Below, piece by piece: positions 54,242-57,060 of a DNA stretch of 57,060 bases (positions within the stretch are counted from its first letter, which is position 1; each line of letters opens with the position of its first letter). The notes under the pieces are model-generated. The model was not told the origin of the DNA, made no database searches, and saw only the letters and a program-made list of their open reading frames with translations. The stretch is from a virus: the IMG/VR virus record IMGVR_UViG_3300019093_000011, positions 1-57,060 of that record; one strand, given 5' to 3'. Made by a program: the position numbers and the translations under genes.

Positions 54242-55064
54242 ATGACCGTAAACTATCTCAATAATCGTGATCTATTAGAGGAAATTCACAGAAGTAAAAA
54301 ATTCCTATAGCGTTTATGCTAGCCCAGAATATCATCAATATGATATTATTCTTCCCGGTTTGGAAAAAATTAATATTAGAACCACAGCCGAAGCCAAACG
54401 TAATCGTGCTAAAAGAATTGGGGACGAAAATTACTCACGTAGAAAAGCCTCAGGTGAAAAAATCAAAATGGCTGACTGCGAAATAGATTATAAAAAAATC
54501 CCAAAAATTGATTTGGTATTTAGAATTATGACTTATGAACATGTTCCCGTAAACAAGACACGTAAGAAAAGTCAAAAGACTGAAGCTGACGGCAGAGATA
54601 AAGTAAACTTTCCTCCTTTCCAACATTGGAAGTTTGACGAGAATGATGAACTTGTCTGCGTAGGTAAGAGTCATTGGAAAGGCTCATTGGACAAGGGCAA
54701 GTTTAGTAAGGATCATGGACAGATTTCAAATAATCTTGCTCGCATGTATATCAAATTGTGTGAACGCTATGCTACCCGAGGCAATGTCAGAGGATACACA
54801 TATAATGATGAAATGCGAGCGCAGGCCATACTGCAATTAACCCAAATAGGCTTGCAATTCAACGAGTCGAAAAGTAATAATCCCTTTGCATACTTTACTG
54901 CCGCAGTAACTAACAGTTTTGTACGCATTATCAATATTGAAAAGAAAAATCAAAACATTCGAGACGATATACTAGAAATGAACGACATGGCACCCAGTTA
55001 TACTAGAACCAGTAACGCTGAATACTCAGCTGGAGTACGTAGACATGAACGCGAGGAAGAATGA
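54242..55064 (+). CDS. gp55: gp55, late-transcription sigma factor (frame broken near the 5' end)
   Basis: This is the sigma factor that directs host RNA polymerase to late promoters. The C-terminal half has the gp55 signature: QISNNLARMYIKLCERYA, YTYNDEMRAQAILQ, then SNNPFAYFTAAVTNSFVRI, followed by EKKNQ. The start MTVNYLNNRDLLEEIHRSK is in a different frame and stops at 54310. A +1 change at the six-A run 54296-54301 joins it to SYSVYASPEYHQYDIILPG and gives about 273 aa. T4 gp55 is 185 aa, so this one carries an N-terminal extension. It overlaps gp47 as ATGA. The late octamers elsewhere in the window are its expected targets. Confidence 0.8.
54296..54301 (+). other. Frame-change site in gp55 (A6 run)
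   Basis: Six A bases are read in the start frame as AGT AAA AAA TTC CTA TAG. Removing one A, or a +1 shift, restores an uninterrupted frame to the gp55 core. No conventional start codon explains the conserved residues just after the run. Confidence 0.6.
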
Positions 55065-56074
55065 CAAATCTTTTTAAACGTGTGGCCTTATTCACAGACA
55101 TACACTTTGGACTTAAAAGTAACAGCGCCACACATAATCAGGACTGTGAAGATTTTGTAGATTGGTACATTGCCAAGGCCAAGGAGTTAGATTGTGATGT
55201 GGGAATTTTTATGGGCGATTGGCACCATAACCGTAATAGTCTTAATATTACCACAATGGATTATAGTCTTAGGGCCTTGGAAAAATTAGGGCAAGCCTTT
55301 GATCGTTTCTACTTTTTTCCTGGTAATCATGACTTATACTACAAAGACAAGCGCGACATTCATAGCGTAGAATTTGGCAAATATATTCCTGGAATCACTG
55401 TAGTACACAAGCCTATGACAGAAGGCAATGTGACCATGTGCCCTTGGTTAGTAGGCAATGAATGGAAGAGCATAGGTAAAAAAGGTGGCAAATATATCTT
55501 TGGTCACTTTGAACTGCCTAGCTTTTTCATGAACGCCATGGTACAGATGCCAGATCACGGTGAAATTAAATTAGAACATTTTCAAAATTACGAACTTGGG
55601 TTTAGTGGACACTTCCATAAACGCCAACAACAACGTAACATGATCTATATTGGCAACGCATTCCCACATAATTACGCCGATGCGTGGGACGATGATCGTG
55701 GAATGTGTGTACTTGAGTGGGGCGGGCAACCAGAATATTATAGTTGGCCAGATCAACCCACTTTTAGAACTGTTAAACTTAGCGAACTGATTGATAACGG
55801 TGCAAAGATCATTAAACCCAAACAACATCTTAGAGTTACACTGGATATTGATATTAGCTACGAAGAGGCTAGTTTTATTAAAGAAACTTATCTAGCAGAT
55901 TATGATATTAGAGAATTGACCTTGATTCCAGAAAAACGTGAAGTGGAATTGAGCAGTGACACTAACATTAAAGCATTTGAAAGTGTAGATCAAATTGTGA
56001 TGAATCAATTAGTCAGTGTGGAAAGTGACACATATGACGTAAACCTTCTTTTAGATATCTATAACAACTTATGA
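55061..56074 (+). CDS. gp47: gp47, recombination nuclease subunit (Mre11/SbcD family)
   Basis: This 337-aa metallophosphoesterase nuclease partners gp46 to resect DNA ends for recombination and recombination-dependent replication. Catalytic motifs are complete: D13 and H15 (TDIHFG), GDWHH (52-56), GNHD (88-91), GHFE (148-151) and SGHFH (182-186). T4 gp47 is 339 aa, so the length fits. It overlaps gp55 and gp46 as ATGA on both sides, giving coupled translation of the three genes from the upstream early promoter. Confidence 0.93.
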   Translation: MTNLFKRVALFTDIHFGLKSNSATHNQDCEDFVDWYIAKAKELDCDVGIFMGDWHHNRNSLNITTMDYSLRALEKLGQAFDRFYFFPGNHDLYYKDKRDIHSVEFGKYIPGITVVHKPMTEGNVTMCPWLVGNEWKSIGKKGGKYIFGHFELPSFFMNAMVQMPDHGEIKLEHFQNYELGFSGHFHKRQQQRNMIYIGNAFPHNYADAWDDDRGMCVLEWGGQPEYYSWPDQPTFRTVKLSELIDNGAKIIKPKQHLRVTLDIDISYEEASFIKETYLADYDIRELTLIPEKREVELSSDTNIKAFESVDQIVMNQLVSVESDTYDVNLLLDIYNNL

Positions 56075-57060
56075 TTCGTATTAAAGATTTAACTGTTAAG
56101 AATTTCATGAGCGTGGGTAATCAAACTCAGGCTGTAGATTTTTGTAAAGAACAACTGACATTGGTCCTAGGTGAAAATCTAGATCAAGGCGGCGATGACA
56201 GCGGCAGTCGAAACGGCACTGGCAAAACTACTATTGTCAATGCCTTAAGTTATGCCTTATTTGGTCAGGCTCTTACTAATATTAAAAAAGATAATTTAGT
56301 CAATAAGACCAATAATAAGAACATGATAGTCACATTGAATTTTGAAAAAAATGGTGTGAGCTATAAAATAGAACGTGGTCGCAGACCTAATATTTTTAGA
56401 TTTTTTATCAACGGAGAAGAACAAGACACTGATAACGTTGACGAAAGTCAAGGTGATGTACGCGAAACACAACGCGACTTAGACACACTGTTAGGCATGA
56501 GTCACGACATGTTCAAACATATTGTGGCACTTAACACCTATACTGAACCATTTCTCAGTATGCGATCTGCTGATCAACGAATGATCATTGAACAATTACT
56601 GGGCGTGACATTGCTCAGTGAAAAAAGCGAAAGCTTAAAGGAACAAGTTAGACTAACTAAAGACGAAATTAATCAAGAATCTGCCAATATTGAAGCTACT
56701 AAAAAGAGTAATGATCGTATTGAACAAAGTATTACAGGGCTAGCGACCAAACAACGAGCATGGGCAAAACAACAAAAAGATGATTGTGAAAAAGTTGCTG
56801 AAAAGATTTTGGAACTGCAAAACATTGACATTGAACAAGAACTAGCCCAACATGCTCTATTAAAAAGTTATGACGAGCTAGCAGCTAAAATTCGTAGTCT
56901 CAATAAGGAAAAAGCCACATTAGAAACTGCTGTTGGGCAGGCTGAAAAGTCTGTGAACAAGTACAAAAAAGAAGTGGAACAACTTGCTGACAAATCTTGT
57001 CCTTCTTGTCAACAACAGTTATTAGATCATAAACATGGCGAAATGACTGAGACTGCCTTG
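56071..57060 (+). CDS. gp46: gp46, recombination nuclease ATPase subunit (Rad50/SbcC family), partial
   Basis: The first 330 residues are present; the gene continues past the right edge. Walker A is GTGKT (49-53), preceded by a conserved GEN loop. A long coiled coil follows (about residues 185-300). The zinc hook CPSC (C310, C313) lies at its turn, as in Rad50 proteins, where it joins two molecules. With gp47 it forms the end-resection complex. The ATG overlaps the gp47 stop as ATGA. Confidence 0.93.
   Translation, partial: MIRIKDLTVKNFMSVGNQTQAVDFCKEQLTLVLGENLDQGGDDSGSRNGTGKTTIVNALSYALFGQALTNIKKDNLVNKTNNKNMIVTLNFEKNGVSYKIERGRRPNIFRFFINGEEQDTDNVDESQGDVRETQRDLDTLLGMSHDMFKHIVALNTYTEPFLSMRSADQRMIIEQLLGVTLLSEKSESLKEQVRLTKDEINQESANIEATKKSNDRIEQSITGLATKQRAWAKQQKDDCEKVAEKILELQNIDIEQELAQHALLKSYDELAAKIRSLNKEKATLETAVGQAEKSVNKYKKEVEQLADKSCPSCQQQLLDHKHGEMTETAL

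Noticed and set aside
1-57060. tRNA genes
   Set aside because: Gaps are too short to hold a tRNA and no cloverleaf was recognised by eye; a tRNAscan run would settle it.

Overview
This window is part of the genome of a T4-like (Tevenvirinae-type) tailed phage. Its gene style resembles marine relatives such as cyanophages and pelagiphages. The supporting landmarks are UvsW helicase, late sigma factor gp55, the recombination nuclease pair gp47/gp46, and a T4-type baseplate cassette (gp5, gp25, gp6). T4-type late promoter octamers (TATAAATA or one mismatch) recur in intergenic gaps, and ATGA or TAATG gene overlaps are dense. The DNA is AT-rich, almost fully coding, and has no gap over 300 bases. 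I saw no rRNA, recognisable tRNA, CRISPR array, insertion sequence or integrase. The host cannot be read from the sequence.

Layout. (1) 1-5028, minus strand: replication and recombination genes. These are a DnaE-like fragment running off the left edge, small conserved phage proteins, a probable gp62-like clamp-loader subunit and UvsW, headed by a consensus-perfect sigma70 promoter. (2) 5044-23390: an accessory biosynthetic island. It holds a capsule-type sugar transferase homologue, GT-A glycosyltransferases, a probable 2-oxoglutarate/Fe(II) oxygenase, a methyltransferase, an SDR-like protein, an SGNH-like hydrolase and seven radical SAM proteins. Two of its genes (5921-7368) are on the plus strand. 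(3) 23387-54169, minus strand: the virion module. It runs from a gp48-like and a gp53-like protein through hub protein, gp5 spike, gp25, gp6 and a giant wedge/tail protein of about 4,246 aa to three related fibre proteins. (4) 54242-57060, plus strand: gp55, gp47 and gp46, the last running off the right edge.

The most unusual content is the radical SAM island at 8666-18674. Six of the seven enzymes carry their extra cysteine cluster before the CxxxCxxC core, and they form two sequence subgroups. The seventh has the usual order, with a C-terminal SPASM-like cysteine set. The genes are packed with no room for a separate precursor-peptide gene. The flanking enzymes suggest a modification pathway acting on a larger protein, a glycan or a small molecule; this is inference. 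A second novelty is a glycosyltransferase at 21078-23390 whose catalytic domain is split by four tandem CBM5/12-like repeats. The same type of module appears in the giant tail protein.

Three otherwise well-formed genes are each broken by a single-base frame change: the glycosyltransferase at 5921-6717, the giant tail gene at about 40830, and gp55 at about 54300. Two of the three lie at A-runs. Assembly error or programmed frameshifting are both possible and are reported separately.
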